A stretch of DNA of 64,000 bases, from positions 868,001 to 932,000 of the forward strand of contig JAWKKV010000001.1 of the NCBI GenBank assembly GCA_041393015.1, given 5' to 3'. The notes under the pieces were generated by a model, which worked only from the letters and a program-made list of their open reading frames with translations, had not been told where the DNA came from and did not search any database. Both the position numbers and the translations under genes were made by a program. Positions 49,894-59,933 of this stretch are shown in pieces. The first letter of the stretch is position 1. The number at the start of each line of letters is the position of its first letter. Source of the DNA: JAGQYH01 sp041393015. GTDB lineage: Bacteria; Bacteroidota; Bacteroidia; Chitinophagales; JADIYW01.

Positions 49894-52800
49894 TTAGTTA
49901 ACAGTCTGGAAGTATTTTTCTACTAATTTTTTATAAAACGGCTTTAATGTTGGGGGAACTGTTTTATAAACTTCCACAGAAGATTGCCGCTGTTTAAGGT
50001 ATTCCTCGATTTCCGGAGGTAATTTTCTATTCACTTGATTGGCTGTTTTAGATTCTCTTTTTTCTTCTTTTTCTTGTTCCCTTTCTGCCGTTTCCATATC
50101 CAAAAGATTGGTTATAATCTCTTCCTGCCGTTTTAAGGTCTCTTGGGTTATACGTTTATTCAATAAGTCTGTTTCGGTTTGATCCATTTTTTCCATTAAC
50201 TCGTCAACACCACTGCTTTTTTTCTCTCCTTGACTCATGCTCTCCTTCATTTTTCGCAAAGCTTCTCTTAACGCCGCTTGTTCTGAAGCCATTCTAGCAA
50301 ATTCCTTACTCATTTCTTTTCCGCCCGGAGATTTACCTTTCGACATGTTTTCTTGCATGCCTTTCATTTGTTCGTTTAACTGCTTTTGCATTTCTTGCAT
50401 AGAAGGTAACGGAGAACCTTTACCACCGGGTTTTTGGCACTGCTGATCACCCGGCATAGATTGTGCCATGGCTTCTTGCATTTGTTGCATTACCTCGCTC
50501 AACATCAGCGCTAAGTTGTTGGCAGAAGTCATTACAAATTGCTGATTATTCACCGCTTCCCCTTTTCTTCTTTCCTCCATGTTGCCAATGCTCTGCTTTA
50601 ATTCACGGTTCATTTTGTGTAACTCTTCCGTGATAAAGCTTTCAATTTGGAAAACCCTTTTGCTCAGAGCCACCAAACTATCCTCAATCATAGCAGCATC
50701 GCCTTTTAATTTATACTGTTCTTGCACCAATTCTTTAAATTTAGGCTGATCCGTTTCTGTGCGTTTTACGGTTTCAAAAAGCAATTCTTGGTCGAATGAA
50801 AGTTGTACAAGGTTTTCAAGTAATTGTCGCAATTGCTCTAAATCTTCCATGGCTTGATCCATTTGCATGGTGTTGTTCATGCTATTCATCTTTTGAGCCA
50901 TCTGCTTCATTTTCTCTCCCGCACTTTTTTGTTTTGGACCTGCTTTTTTCGGCTTGCCACTTTTAAGGTCATCCGAACTTTGCTTCATATCTTGTTCTAC
51001 ATTTTCGGAGTCTTTATTTAACTCCTCTAAGTCTGCAGGCGATTTTTGCTCTTTGTTCATTTCATTCAACTCTTCCATGTCTTTTTGGAGTTCATCGAAT
51101 TTTTCATTTAACGCTTCTTGTTTTTCTGCTAAATCTTCACTGTCTTGATTTCCTTCCTCAGTTTCCTTATTTAAATCTAATTGTTCTTCTGCTAGTTCGT
51201 CCAAGTCATTGGCAATGTCTTTCATTTTTTGCTCAAACTCCATTTTTTTAAAAAGTTCAAGCATTCGATCTAATTTTTCTTCTAGATCTTCATTAGAGAA
51301 TTCAAGGTCTTCCATGTTTTCGAACATTTCATTCGTTTCCATTTCCTCCATCATTTCACGAAGCTTCTCCATCATTTCTTTCATCTCATCCGTTAATAGT
51401 TCGTCCATTAACTTTTCGATCTTCTCTTGTTTTTCTAGGATGTCTTCGTCAACCTCTTTAAATTCTTCTTGGTTCTTTTTATTCTCTTCGAAGCTTTTTT
51501 GCATTTTTTCCATTGATTGGCTCAACTGCTCATGTTGCTTCATCAAATCTTCTAGCTTCTTCTTGTCTTGCCAATCTAAATTTTTCTTTTCAAGTGTTTT
51601 TTCCTTGATTTCTTCTACTTCTTTAGCAAAGTCTTGTACTTTTTTAATGGCCTCAGATAACTCATCTTTGATAGCCTCATTGTTTTCTTCTTCTTGCTCT
51701 TTAAATTCCTTTTTCGTTGGTTTTTTATAGACAAAAATATTAGAGCGGGCTGATTTTGCTCCATGAACACCATCATTATCCAACACTTCAAAGTAAAATT
51801 CAATTTGATCTCCGGCTTTTAAATTGTATTGTTCCGCATTGGTGAAATGAGAGTACTTACCCAACGTCGCATTTCTTTCAAATTGAAGTCTTTCACTTCC
51901 AATGGAATCTTGTTTATCGGTGTTTTCGTGATTAATCTTAAAGTGGAAACGTAAATCTGTAATACCGTAATCATCAGAAAACTCACCAATAAAATACATA
52001 TAGCTGGCATCTGCGGAATCTGTTATTTTTTTAGCTAAAATAGTCGGGTATTGATCGGGAATGATGTCAATTGAATATTGAACAGAATCTGCGTTTTTTA
52101 AATCGTTATTGGATAGATGAAAAGTTAATTGTTGGTTGGCATTTAGTCGGTTTGAATATTTAAAAAAGCCTTTGTTGTTTTCTAATTCCTCTTCGCCTAT
52201 GGTTAACTTACCGGTGTGTTTAGCATTAAACTTCCAAGTGGCTTTCGTTCCAACCGGAACAGATAATTCTCCAACATTTCTGGCAACCGTAGGCGTTCTA
52301 CCTGTATAAGCAGGATATTGTAATTCTACCTGCGCATCTAGTAAGGTTGGCTTTGGAATGATATTAATGTCATAAGGCTTTGATGAAAAGCCATTGGCTT
52401 CCACGTTGAAATCAAAGTTTTCATCCACGTTTTTAAAAGTATAGCTGAATAAATCTTTTTGTTCAGCATTCATTTTATAAGGCTTGCCATTTTTATTAAT
52501 GTAAACCTCTGATGGCAAAACTTGCCCTTCAATTTTTACGGTTATGCTCGCATTTTCAAACTGAACAACTCTATCTGGTTTTTCTACTAAAAACTGGAAT
52601 GGAGCCGCTTTTTCAAAATGTTGTGTTGGATTGGATAACCTTTTGGTACTGTCCTTTATAACACTTGGAGAACCTAAAAATATGGCTAACAAAACCAAAA
52701 GTGGAGGCAAGGCATATTTTAAATATTTTCTATTGCCAGTAAGGTCAATCGCCTTGGCAAACGGCACCAATTGTATTTCTGATGATTTTTGATTGATACT

Positions 52801-53190
52801 GGCTTCAATTAATGCCTTGCTTACATCCGGCGATACTTCACCACGTAATTGAAGCACATTTAAGAGTTTATCTTTTACATCTGCAAAATGAAGACCGATA
52901 AACTTAGCGGCTTGTTCATGAGAAATTCTATTGCCTAATTTTAAGTAAGAAAGTAAAGGGCGAATAATCCAAACAAATGCAGACACCACAACTAATCCGG
53001 CAAACAAGACAACAAGAGGAAGCTTGATGGTGGGATTTAAGTAGGCTTTAAATTCAGTAAGCGTAAGCAATAAAAAAGCAGAAATAACCAATGCAATCCA
53101 ATACAAAGAGCCTTTCAACAATTTATTCAAATAATACTTTCGAATAAACTGATCAATTTTTTTTATGAGTAAAGAATATGCAGACTCCAA
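49894..53190 (-). CDS. DUF4175 family protein, large coiled-coil membrane protein
   Basis: The 1098-residue protein begins with two hydrophobic segments (ALVISAFLLLTLTEF, LVVLFAGLVVVSAFVWII), and a third lies near 158-172. A beta-sandwich-like region (about 190-480) is followed by a very long Glu/Lys/Met-rich coiled coil (about 490-980) and a conserved C-terminal stretch LPPEIEEYLKQRQSSVEVYK. The architecture matches DUF4175 proteins of Bacteroidota. The start is TTG (53190), with no ATG nearby. The function is unknown. It sits upstream of the RsbW-like gene. Confidence 0.85.
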   Translation of the reverse strand: MESAYSLLIKKIDQFIRKYYLNKLLKGSLYWIALVISAFLLLTLTEFKAYLNPTIKLPLVVLFAGLVVVSAFVWIIRPLLSYLKLGNRISHEQAAKFIGLHFADVKDKLLNVLQLRGEVSPDVSKALIEASINQKSSEIQLVPFAKAIDLTGNRKYLKYALPPLLVLLAIFLGSPSVIKDSTKRLSNPTQHFEKAAPFQFLVEKPDRVVQFENASITVKIEGQVLPSEVYINKNGKPYKMNAEQKDLFSYTFKNVDENFDFNVEANGFSSKPYDINIIPKPTLLDAQVELQYPAYTGRTPTVARNVGELSVPVGTKATWKFNAKHTGKLTIGEEELENNKGFFKYSNRLNANQQLTFHLSNNDLKNADSVQYSIDIIPDQYPTILAKKITDSADASYMYFIGEFSDDYGITDLRFHFKINHENTDKQDSIGSERLQFERNATLGKYSHFTNAEQYNLKAGDQIEFYFEVLDNDGVHGAKSARSNIFVYKKPTKKEFKEQEEENNEAIKDELSEAIKKVQDFAKEVEEIKEKTLEKKNLDWQDKKKLEDLMKQHEQLSQSMEKMQKSFEENKKNQEEFKEVDEDILEKQEKIEKLMDELLTDEMKEMMEKLREMMEEMETNEMFENMEDLEFSNEDLEEKLDRMLELFKKMEFEQKMKDIANDLDELAEEQLDLNKETEEGNQDSEDLAEKQEALNEKFDELQKDMEELNEMNKEQKSPADLEELNKDSENVEQDMKQSSDDLKSGKPKKAGPKQKSAGEKMKQMAQKMNSMNNTMQMDQAMEDLEQLRQLLENLVQLSFDQELLFETVKRTETDQPKFKELVQEQYKLKGDAAMIEDSLVALSKRVFQIESFITEELHKMNRELKQSIGNMEERRKGEAVNNQQFVMTSANNLALMLSEVMQQMQEAMAQSMPGDQQCQKPGGKGSPLPSMQEMQKQLNEQMKGMQENMSKGKSPGGKEMSKEFARMASEQAALREALRKMKESMSQGEKKSSGVDELMEKMDQTETDLLNKRITQETLKRQEEIITNLLDMETAEREQEKEEKRESKTANQVNRKLPPEIEEYLKQRQSSVEVYKTVPPTLKPFYKKLVEKYFQTVN

Positions 53191-53391
53191 CGCTTCAATT
53201 TTAGTGTATAACGCAATATATCGCTAAAAGATTTCCATCTAAGATTGTACCAAAAATAAACAAGTCTAGTCATTAAAGTTGTTAAATAATATAATATTGA
53301 AAGATTTTGAAGACGACTTTTAATAGTTGAGATTTAAGTTTCCTTTATAAAGTCAATCTAAACAAGTTGTTTTGCTATCTTTCCGACCATA

Positions 53392-54531
53392 ATGATCTAT
53401 GCTATAATTGTATCGGTATTCACAATTGGTTATTGCTTGCTTATCCTATTTTATTTATGGAAATGGCAATCGATGTCTTTATTTAAAGCCGATTCGATTA
53501 AAAGTCAACTTTTTATAACGGTTGTTATACCTGCTAAAGACGAAGTTTTAAATATTGGGTTGGCTATTGAATCCATTTTAGCACAAAATTATCCAAATGA
53601 GTTGTTTGAGATTATTGTGGTAAACGACCACTCTACAGATGATACGGCCAAAGTGGTAGAAAATTTTGTTCAAAACAATGTGCGGCTAATAAATTTAGAA
53701 GACATTCCACTAAAAACAGGAGAAGTGGCTTTTAAAAAACGAGCCATTGAAGAGGCGATTAAAATTAGTAAAGGAGAAATCATTGTCACAACGGATGCGG
53801 ATTGTCAGCATCATAAAAACTGGTTAAAAACTCTATCAAATGCTTTTGATCAAAAAAAGGCGAATATTATTTCAGGTCCTGTGTTGTTTAATTTCAACAA
53901 TAGTTTGTTTCAAAGATTTCAGGCGCTTGATTTTTTAGGAATGATTGGTATAACGGCTGCTTCAATTGAAGTGGGGATGTTTAATTTAGCCAATGGCGCC
54001 AATTTAGCCTTCAGAAAGGCGGTGTTTAATGAAGTAGGTGGTTATTCAGGGATTGATCAACAAGCGAGTGGCGACGACATGCTCTTAATCTATAAGTTTT
54101 CAAGAGTAGATGCGTCAAAAGTTTTATTTCTAAAATCTAAAGAAGCAATAGTTTATACTCATCCGGCTAGCAACCTCAACGAATTTGTTCAACAACGGTT
54201 ACGATGGACGTCTAAATCGTTTGGCTATCAAGATCATAGAATCACATTAATATTGGCTTTCGTTTATTTGGTGAACGTTTTATTGCTGGTTTCTTTTATT
54301 GGCGGAATAATCTTTTGGAAGAGCTCCTTAGTGTGGAGTTTTGTAGGACAATTTGCATTCATGTCAATTGTAGATTTTCTTTTCTTACGAAAAATGGCAG
54401 TATTTTTTGATAGAAAGGCGTTGCTACGAGTATTCTTTCCAAGTCAGTTTATGCACGTCATTTATATTGTAGTGATTGGTTTATTGGGCAATGTAATACC
54501 CTATAAATGGAAAGGAAGAAAGTTAAATTAA
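53392..54531 (+). CDS. Family 2 glycosyltransferase, membrane-bound
   Basis: The 379-residue protein has an N-terminal membrane helix and a GT2 catalytic domain: VVIPAKDEVLNIGLAIESIL, IIVVNDHSTDDTAKV, TTDADCQHHKNWL (DxD), ASGDDML and the acceptor motif QQRLRW. Three C-terminal helices (about 280-375) follow. It transfers a sugar from a nucleotide donor to a membrane-side acceptor; the product could be a polysaccharide or glycolipid. The gene stands alone and is divergent from DUF4175. Confidence 0.88.
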   Translation: MIYAIIVSVFTIGYCLLILFYLWKWQSMSLFKADSIKSQLFITVVIPAKDEVLNIGLAIESILAQNYPNELFEIIVVNDHSTDDTAKVVENFVQNNVRLINLEDIPLKTGEVAFKKRAIEEAIKISKGEIIVTTDADCQHHKNWLKTLSNAFDQKKANIISGPVLFNFNNSLFQRFQALDFLGMIGITAASIEVGMFNLANGANLAFRKAVFNEVGGYSGIDQQASGDDMLLIYKFSRVDASKVLFLKSKEAIVYTHPASNLNEFVQQRLRWTSKSFGYQDHRITLILAFVYLVNVLLLVSFIGGIIFWKSSLVWSFVGQFAFMSIVDFLFLRKMAVFFDRKALLRVFFPSQFMHVIYIVVIGLLGNVIPYKWKGRKLN

Positions 54532-54597
54532 AGGCAATTCTAATATTTAGAAAGCGTAAATTTTTGATAGTTAGTGGAATTACATAATCGATAATAG

Positions 54598-54605
54598 TAT
54601 CTTTG
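54598..54605 (+). promoter_or_regulatory. -7 box candidate for nhaD
   Basis: TATCTTTG matches TAnnTTTG and is followed by CACCG. It ends 31 bases before the nhaD ATG. Confidence 0.5.
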
Positions 54606-54636
54606 CACCGTTTTTACCATAATTGAACCTGATCTA

Positions 54637-55920
54637 ATGACAGCAGAAATAGGGATGATCATAGTCTTCTTGATAGGCTATCTACTAATTGTACTAGAGC
54701 ATCCATTTAAGATTGACAAGACAGCCCCGGCTTTATTAATGGGCGTTTTTGCGTGGGCCATTTACATTTTATCGGGTCACGGGCAAGAACATATTCATCA
54801 TGTTACTGATCATTTCAACCATCATTTATCAGAAATTTCAAGCATCCTTTTCTTTTTAATGGGTGCTATGACTATTGTTGAAATCATAGATATTCATGAT
54901 GGTTTTCACGTTATAGTTAGTAAAATTGGTACTAATAGTAAACGAAAATTGCTTTGGATTATCTGTATTCTCACTTTTTTCTTATCGGCGATATTAGACA
55001 ATTTAACAACAGCGATTGTAATGGGATCATTACTTACAAAGATTGTTAAAGAAAGGGAAGATAGACTGATGTTTGCGGGAATGGTGGTTATTTCTGCTAA
55101 TGCCGGAGGTGCTTGGAGCCCTATTGGTGATGTAACTACCACAATGCTTTGGATTAAAGGTCAAATTACAATTGCAAGAACGATAACTACTTTATTCCTT
55201 CCTAGTTTAGTTTGTATGTTGGTGCCATTATCTATTGTCTCTTTCAAAATGAAAGGAGAATTGGAAAGGGTGAAGGTAACTACAGTTTATAAAACAACGA
55301 TAGCAGAAAGAACGACTATTTTAATTATGGGCGTCTGTTTACTATTGTTTGTTCCAGTTTTTAAAATTATCACCCATTTGCCTCCTTTTACAGGGATGTT
55401 TTTAGGGGTTGGAATTTTATGGCTAGTCACTGACATTATGCATGTTAAGAAAAGCCCAAGTGAAAAGAATCCATTATCTGTGTTTACTGCGCTTTCAAGA
55501 GTAGATGTTGCGAGCGTATTGTTCTTTTTTGGAATACTTGCAGCCATTGGAGCGCTTCAATCAATTGGCACGTTAGAGAAATTAGCCATGTACTTAAATG
55601 ATACAATTGGAAACATTGATATTATTGTTTTGGCCATTGGTGTGCTTTCGGCTATTGTAGATAACGTACCATTGGTAGCGGCTGCACAAGGGATGTATTC
55701 TATGGAAATCTTTGAGCAAGACAATCATTTATGGCAATTTATTGCATATTGTGCAGGAACCGGAGGAAGTATGTTAATTATCGGTTCTGCAGCAGGAGTG
55801 GCCATTATGGGTATTTTGAAAATTGACTTTATTTGGTACCTCAAAAAGATTGGTTGGCTGGCGCTTATCGGTTACTTAGCCGGAGCAGGCGTTTACTTGG
55901 CAGAGCTTTACTTATTGTAA
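54637..55920 (+). CDS. nhaD: Na+/H+ antiporter NhaD
   Basis: The 427-residue protein has about twelve membrane helices and close NhaD features. These include LIVLEHPFKIDKTAPALLMG, LFFLMGAMTIVEIIDIHDGF, FFLSAILDNLTTAIVMGSLL, ISANAGGAWSPIGDVTTTML and the late ALGVLSAIVDNVPLVAAAQG-type segment around residues 330-350. Asp and Asn in SAILDNLTT and SAIVDNVPL are expected in the ion path. It exchanges Na+ (or Li+) for H+ and supports salt or alkaline adaptation. A good -7 box lies upstream. Confidence 0.93.
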   Translation: MTAEIGMIIVFLIGYLLIVLEHPFKIDKTAPALLMGVFAWAIYILSGHGQEHIHHVTDHFNHHLSEISSILFFLMGAMTIVEIIDIHDGFHVIVSKIGTNSKRKLLWIICILTFFLSAILDNLTTAIVMGSLLTKIVKEREDRLMFAGMVVISANAGGAWSPIGDVTTTMLWIKGQITIARTITTLFLPSLVCMLVPLSIVSFKMKGELERVKVTTVYKTTIAERTTILIMGVCLLLFVPVFKIITHLPPFTGMFLGVGILWLVTDIMHVKKSPSEKNPLSVFTALSRVDVASVLFFFGILAAIGALQSIGTLEKLAMYLNDTIGNIDIIVLAIGVLSAIVDNVPLVAAAQGMYSMEIFEQDNHLWQFIAYCAGTGGSMLIIGSAAGVAIMGILKIDFIWYLKKIGWLALIGYLAGAGVYLAELYLL

Positions 55921-55987
55921 TCATTTGCCCCACCATTATTCTAACACCTTTATTTTATTAGTTTTGCTCTTCTAAAAAGAAAGATAT

Positions 55988-57235
55988 ATGATTACTATTA
56001 AACCATTTAAAGGTTGGAGACCAGGAAGAGATATTATTGGAAAAGTAGCAGCGCCACCTTATGATGTTTTATCTTCTGATGAAGCAAGAGAAATGGCTAA
56101 AGGGAATGACATTTCCTTTTTAAGAATAACTAAACCCGAAGTTGATTTTGATGCTAGCGTAAATATTTATTCTAAAGAAGTTTATCAGAAAGGGAAAACC
56201 AATTGGAATCAGTTTAAGGCAGATAAGGTTTTTGTTCAAGACGAAAGCCCTAAAATTTATTTTTATCGACAAAGCATCAATGGGCACAGCCAAACCGGTA
56301 TTGTTGCAGCGAGCGCTATTGACGATTACTTCAATAATAAAATTAAAAAGCACGAATATACTCGCCCACAAAAGGAGAATGACAGAATCGAACATATGTT
56401 CACTTTAGGCATTCATCCCGGTCCTGTGTTTTTAACTTATAAAAGCCATGATTTACTTGACAGATTAGTCGCTGAGCATACACAAAGAAATTCGCCGGAG
56501 TATGATTTTTTGGCCGATGATGGTGTTCAACATACACTTTGGTTAGTAGAAGATGAAAAGGAGATTGCGACGGTAGTGCATACTTTTAAAAATGAAATTG
56601 AAGCAACTTATATCGCAGATGGTCATCACCGAGCGGCTGCCTCTTCAAAAGTAGGGCTGAAACTCAGAGAAGAGAATGGGGATAAAGATGGTGCTCATAA
56701 TTATTTTTTGAGTGTTTTGTTTCCTGACAATCAGTTGAAGATTATTGATTATAACAGATTGATTATAGATTTAAATGATCAAACAGAAGAGGAGTTTTTG
56801 AAGGCGATTGAAGCTGGTTTTGAAGTTGAAAAAATAGGTAACGAAATTTACAAACCAAAGCAAGCCATGGAATTTGGCATGTACATCAATAAAAATTGGT
56901 ACAAATTAGTCGCCAGACCGCACACCTTTGATGCTAATGATCCTATTAAATGCTTGGATGTAACTATTTTATCCGATCATTTAATTGATCCTATTTTAGG
57001 TATAAAAGACCAACGAACCGACGACAGAATTGATTTTGTTGGAGGCATTAGAGGTTTAGGAGAATTAAAAAAGCGTGTTGATTCAGGAGAAATGGTTGTA
57101 GCTTTTGCATTATTTCCAGTGTCTATTCAACAATTGATTGATATTGCAGATGCTGGAATGGTTATGCCTCCAAAATCTACCTGGTTTGAACCCAAGCTAA
57201 GAAGTGGATTAGTAGTGCATGAGTTTGTAAAATAA
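55988..57235 (+). CDS. DUF1015 family protein
   Basis: The 415-residue protein begins MITIKPFKGWRPGRDIIGK, then AAPPYDVLSSDEAREMAKG, KKHEYTRPQKENDR and TYIADGHHRAAASSKVG, all hallmark DUF1015 segments. The ADGHHR motif recalls the ParB/sulfiredoxin-like fold that can bind nucleotides, and a kinase-like role has been suggested for relatives. I cannot assign the reaction here. It is 67 bases after nhaD and 83 before the PLP enzyme gene. Confidence 0.9.
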   Translation: MITIKPFKGWRPGRDIIGKVAAPPYDVLSSDEAREMAKGNDISFLRITKPEVDFDASVNIYSKEVYQKGKTNWNQFKADKVFVQDESPKIYFYRQSINGHSQTGIVAASAIDDYFNNKIKKHEYTRPQKENDRIEHMFTLGIHPGPVFLTYKSHDLLDRLVAEHTQRNSPEYDFLADDGVQHTLWLVEDEKEIATVVHTFKNEIEATYIADGHHRAAASSKVGLKLREENGDKDGAHNYFLSVLFPDNQLKIIDYNRLIIDLNDQTEEEFLKAIEAGFEVEKIGNEIYKPKQAMEFGMYINKNWYKLVARPHTFDANDPIKCLDVTILSDHLIDPILGIKDQRTDDRIDFVGGIRGLGELKKRVDSGEMVVAFALFPVSIQQLIDIADAGMVMPPKSTWFEPKLRSGLVVHEFVK

Positions 57236-57318
57236 TCTTATGTTTGGAATTAAATTGTAACAAAAAGTATTCTACAATAGTTGAGATTAGATTTTCTTAG
57301 TATAATAAAAGATAACAC

Positions 57319-58458
57319 ATGAAATTTGCCACTAAAGCATTACATGCCCACATTGAGCCGGATAGCGCAACAGGTGCGATTATGACGCCAATTTATCAAA
57401 CATCCACTTATGTACAAAAATCGCCTGGCGATCATAAGGGCTACGAGTATTCTCGAACACTAAATCCAACCCGACATGTTTTGGAGAAAAACATTGCAGC
57501 CTTAGAAAACGGAAAATTTGGCTTGGCTTTTAGCAGTGGAATGGCAGCGACAGATACCATAATGAAGTTGCTTCAACCAGGTGATGAGGTGATTTCTACC
57601 AATGATTTATATGGTGGAACCTATAGATTATTTACAAAAGTTTACGCCAAATATGGTATCGTATTTCGCTTTGTGGATTTGCAAGATTCAGATCATCTAA
57701 AGAAAATCATTACACATAAAACTAAAATGATTTGGATTGAAACACCAACCAATCCAATGCTAAGTATAATTGATTTAAAAGCCATTTGTAAAACAGTTGC
57801 GGGGCGAGATATTATGGTTTGTGTAGATAATACATTCGCTACACCTTATTTGCAGCGCCCTTTAGATTTAGGAGCAGATGTGATTGTACATTCGGCCACT
57901 AAATATATTGCAGGACATTCAGATGTAATTTTGGGTTTAATTGTAGCGAAAGACGAAAAATTAGCCGAGCAATTATATTTCATGCAAAATAGTGCAGGCG
58001 CTGTACCTGGTCCACAAGATTGCTTTTTAACTTTGAGAGGTATAAAAACGCTTCATTTAAGAGTACAAAGAAGTTGTGAAAACGCCACTCAAATTGCGGA
58101 GTTTTTATCGAATCATCCTAAAGTTGATAAAGTTTATTATCCTGGATTAAAAGGGCATAAAAATCATGATATTGCCAAAAAACAGATGGATCACTTTGGA
58201 GGAATGGTGTCTTTTAGCTTGAAAGAAGATACTGCAGAATCAGCCAATAAAATATTAGTAAAAACAGAGCTTTTTGCGTTGGCAGAGTCTTTAGGTGGCG
58301 TTGAATCATTAATAGGACATCCTGCTTCTATGACGCATGCTTCTATTCCTAGAGAAGAGCGATTAAAATCAGGTGTTACCGACTCTTTGATTAGATTAAG
58401 CGTGGGAATTGAAGATATTGATGATCTTATTGAAGACCTTAAAAAGGCGCTAGGATAA
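57319..58458 (+). CDS. Trans-sulfuration PLP enzyme (cystathionine gamma-synthase/lyase)
   Basis: The 379-residue enzyme is a Cys/Met-metabolism PLP protein. It has TPIYQTSTYVQKSPGDHKGY, EYSRTLNPTRHVLE (substrate loop), FSSGMAATDTIMKLLQPGDE, Tyr in DLYGGTYRLF and the PLP Lys195 in VHSATKYIAGHSDV. The late SLGGVESLIGHPASMTHAS is typical. Synthase and lyase activities cannot be separated from sequence alone. Its stop is 3 bases before the PrsW gene. Confidence 0.92.
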   Translation: MKFATKALHAHIEPDSATGAIMTPIYQTSTYVQKSPGDHKGYEYSRTLNPTRHVLEKNIAALENGKFGLAFSSGMAATDTIMKLLQPGDEVISTNDLYGGTYRLFTKVYAKYGIVFRFVDLQDSDHLKKIITHKTKMIWIETPTNPMLSIIDLKAICKTVAGRDIMVCVDNTFATPYLQRPLDLGADVIVHSATKYIAGHSDVILGLIVAKDEKLAEQLYFMQNSAGAVPGPQDCFLTLRGIKTLHLRVQRSCENATQIAEFLSNHPKVDKVYYPGLKGHKNHDIAKKQMDHFGGMVSFSLKEDTAESANKILVKTELFALAESLGGVESLIGHPASMTHASIPREERLKSGVTDSLIRLSVGIEDIDDLIEDLKKALG

Positions 58459-58461
58459 TAT

Positions 58462-59166
58462 ATGGCATTGCTCCTCATAGCATTGGCTATTGCGCCTGCG
58501 GCAGCTATTATTTGGTTTGTTTACACTAAAGATGTTCACGAAAAAGAACCTGTTAATATGCTGATATTGGCATTTGGTTTAGGAATTTTAAGTGTCATTC
58601 CTGCATACATTGGTTATTTAATTAGCGGAGATGTTTTTAGTGTGTCCGGCAATCCATTGATTACTGCAGGATATGCTTTTGGTGTAGTCGCAATCAGTGA
58701 AGAGTTTGCAAAGTTTATTTTTCTGCGATTTGTCATGTTTAAGAAAAAAGCCTTTAATGAACCTTATGATGGTATTATTTATGCCGTGATGATCAGTATG
58801 GGCTTTGCCACTTTTGAAAATTTCATGTACGTGGCTGAAGGAGGATTTGGTGTGGGCGTTTTACGAATGTTTACTGCAGTTCCGGCTCATGCTGTGTTTG
58901 GGGTGGCTATGGGTTATTATGTAGGTTTGGCTAAATTTGATCCACAAAGAAGAAATGAATATTTAGCAAAAGGCTTACTGTGGGCCGTTATTCTACATGG
59001 CGCTTACGATTTCTTTTTAATGCAAACCAATATTCCGGCACTATTCATCTTTTCATTTATTGGTTTATATCAAGCCATCAAATGGGCAAGAAAAGCCATT
59101 AAACAACACGCAGCTATCTCGCCATTTAAAGAAGAGGAAATTTATGACCCGCTCCGACAAAATTGA
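58462..59166 (+). CDS. PrsW-family intramembrane metalloprotease
   Basis: The 234-residue protein has about seven helices and the PrsW metal motifs: Glu80-Glu81 in AISEEFAKF, Glu119 in FENFMYV, His143 in VPAHAVFG and His179 in LHGAYDFF. PrsW cleaves anti-sigma factors in other bacteria, and the target here is unknown. It begins 3 bases after the trans-sulfuration gene and overlaps the next gene by 23 bases, so all three are one transcript. Confidence 0.9.
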   Translation: MALLLIALAIAPAAAIIWFVYTKDVHEKEPVNMLILAFGLGILSVIPAYIGYLISGDVFSVSGNPLITAGYAFGVVAISEEFAKFIFLRFVMFKKKAFNEPYDGIIYAVMISMGFATFENFMYVAEGGFGVGVLRMFTAVPAHAVFGVAMGYYVGLAKFDPQRRNEYLAKGLLWAVILHGAYDFFLMQTNIPALFIFSFIGLYQAIKWARKAIKQHAAISPFKEEEIYDPLRQN

Positions 59167-59905
59167 GCTGTTAGAAAAGTATTATCGCAAATACAATCAA
59201 ATTGGTTTCATTAAGGATGATCCTATTTCTATTCCGCATCGTTTTTCAAAAAAACAAGATATTGAGATAAGCGGTTTTTTTGCGGCGATATTTTCTTGGG
59301 GACAGAGAGTAACCATCATTAACAAATGCAATAGTCTATTACAATTAATGGATAATGAACCTTATCAGTTTATTATGCAGCATCAATCCTCCGATTTAAA
59401 ACCGTTTGAAAATTTCAAACACAGAACTTTTAATGGAACGGATGCGCTATACTTTATAGCTTATTTAAAGGATTTCTATCAATCCCATAAAAGTTTAGAA
59501 GAAGCATTTATTGAAAAAGGTTCTACGAATATGCAAGCTATTTTAACTGGATTTCATGAACAGTTTTTTGCCTTAGACTACGCACCAAAAAGAACCCAGA
59601 AACATATCGCTACACCCGCAAGAAATTCAACTTGTAAAAGGTTAAATATGTTTTTAAGATGGATGGTTCGAAAAGATGACCAAGGGGTTGATATAGGTAT
59701 TTGGGAAAATATTTCTACTAATATTTTGATGATGCCATTAGATGTTCATGTAGAACGATCGGCTAGGAAATTGGGATTGATCAAGCGAAAACAAAGAGAT
59801 TGGAAAACAGTGGAGGAGTTAACTCAAAATTTAAGAAAGTTTGATTCGGTAGATCCAGTAAGATTTGATTACGCATTATTTGGAATGGGATTAGAAAAGT
59901 ATTAA
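59144..59905 (+). CDS. TIGR02757 family protein
   Basis: The 253-residue protein matches TIGR02757 in overall layout: DPISIPHRFSKKQDIEISGF, FAAIFSWGQRVTIINK, LFLRWMVRKDDQGVDIG-like segments and MMPLDVHVERSARKLGL. It ends in RFDYALFGMGLEKY. The family is conserved in Bacteroidota without known function. Its ATG at 59144 overlaps the PrsW gene by 23 bases. A 36-base exact copy of its 3' end lies at 62498-62533, upstream of another gene. Confidence 0.87.
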   Translation: MTRSDKIELLEKYYRKYNQIGFIKDDPISIPHRFSKKQDIEISGFFAAIFSWGQRVTIINKCNSLLQLMDNEPYQFIMQHQSSDLKPFENFKHRTFNGTDALYFIAYLKDFYQSHKSLEEAFIEKGSTNMQAILTGFHEQFFALDYAPKRTQKHIATPARNSTCKRLNMFLRWMVRKDDQGVDIGIWENISTNILMMPLDVHVERSARKLGLIKRKQRDWKTVEELTQNLRKFDSVDPVRFDYALFGMGLEKY

Positions 59906-59933
59906 TTGTTATTTTTGCTTTTAAATTATAAAA

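Noticed and set aside
51209..51730. A Ser/Phe-rich plus-strand frame inside the DUF4175 gene
   Set aside because: It is the complement of the Glu/Lys-rich coiled-coil codons and has no independent support.
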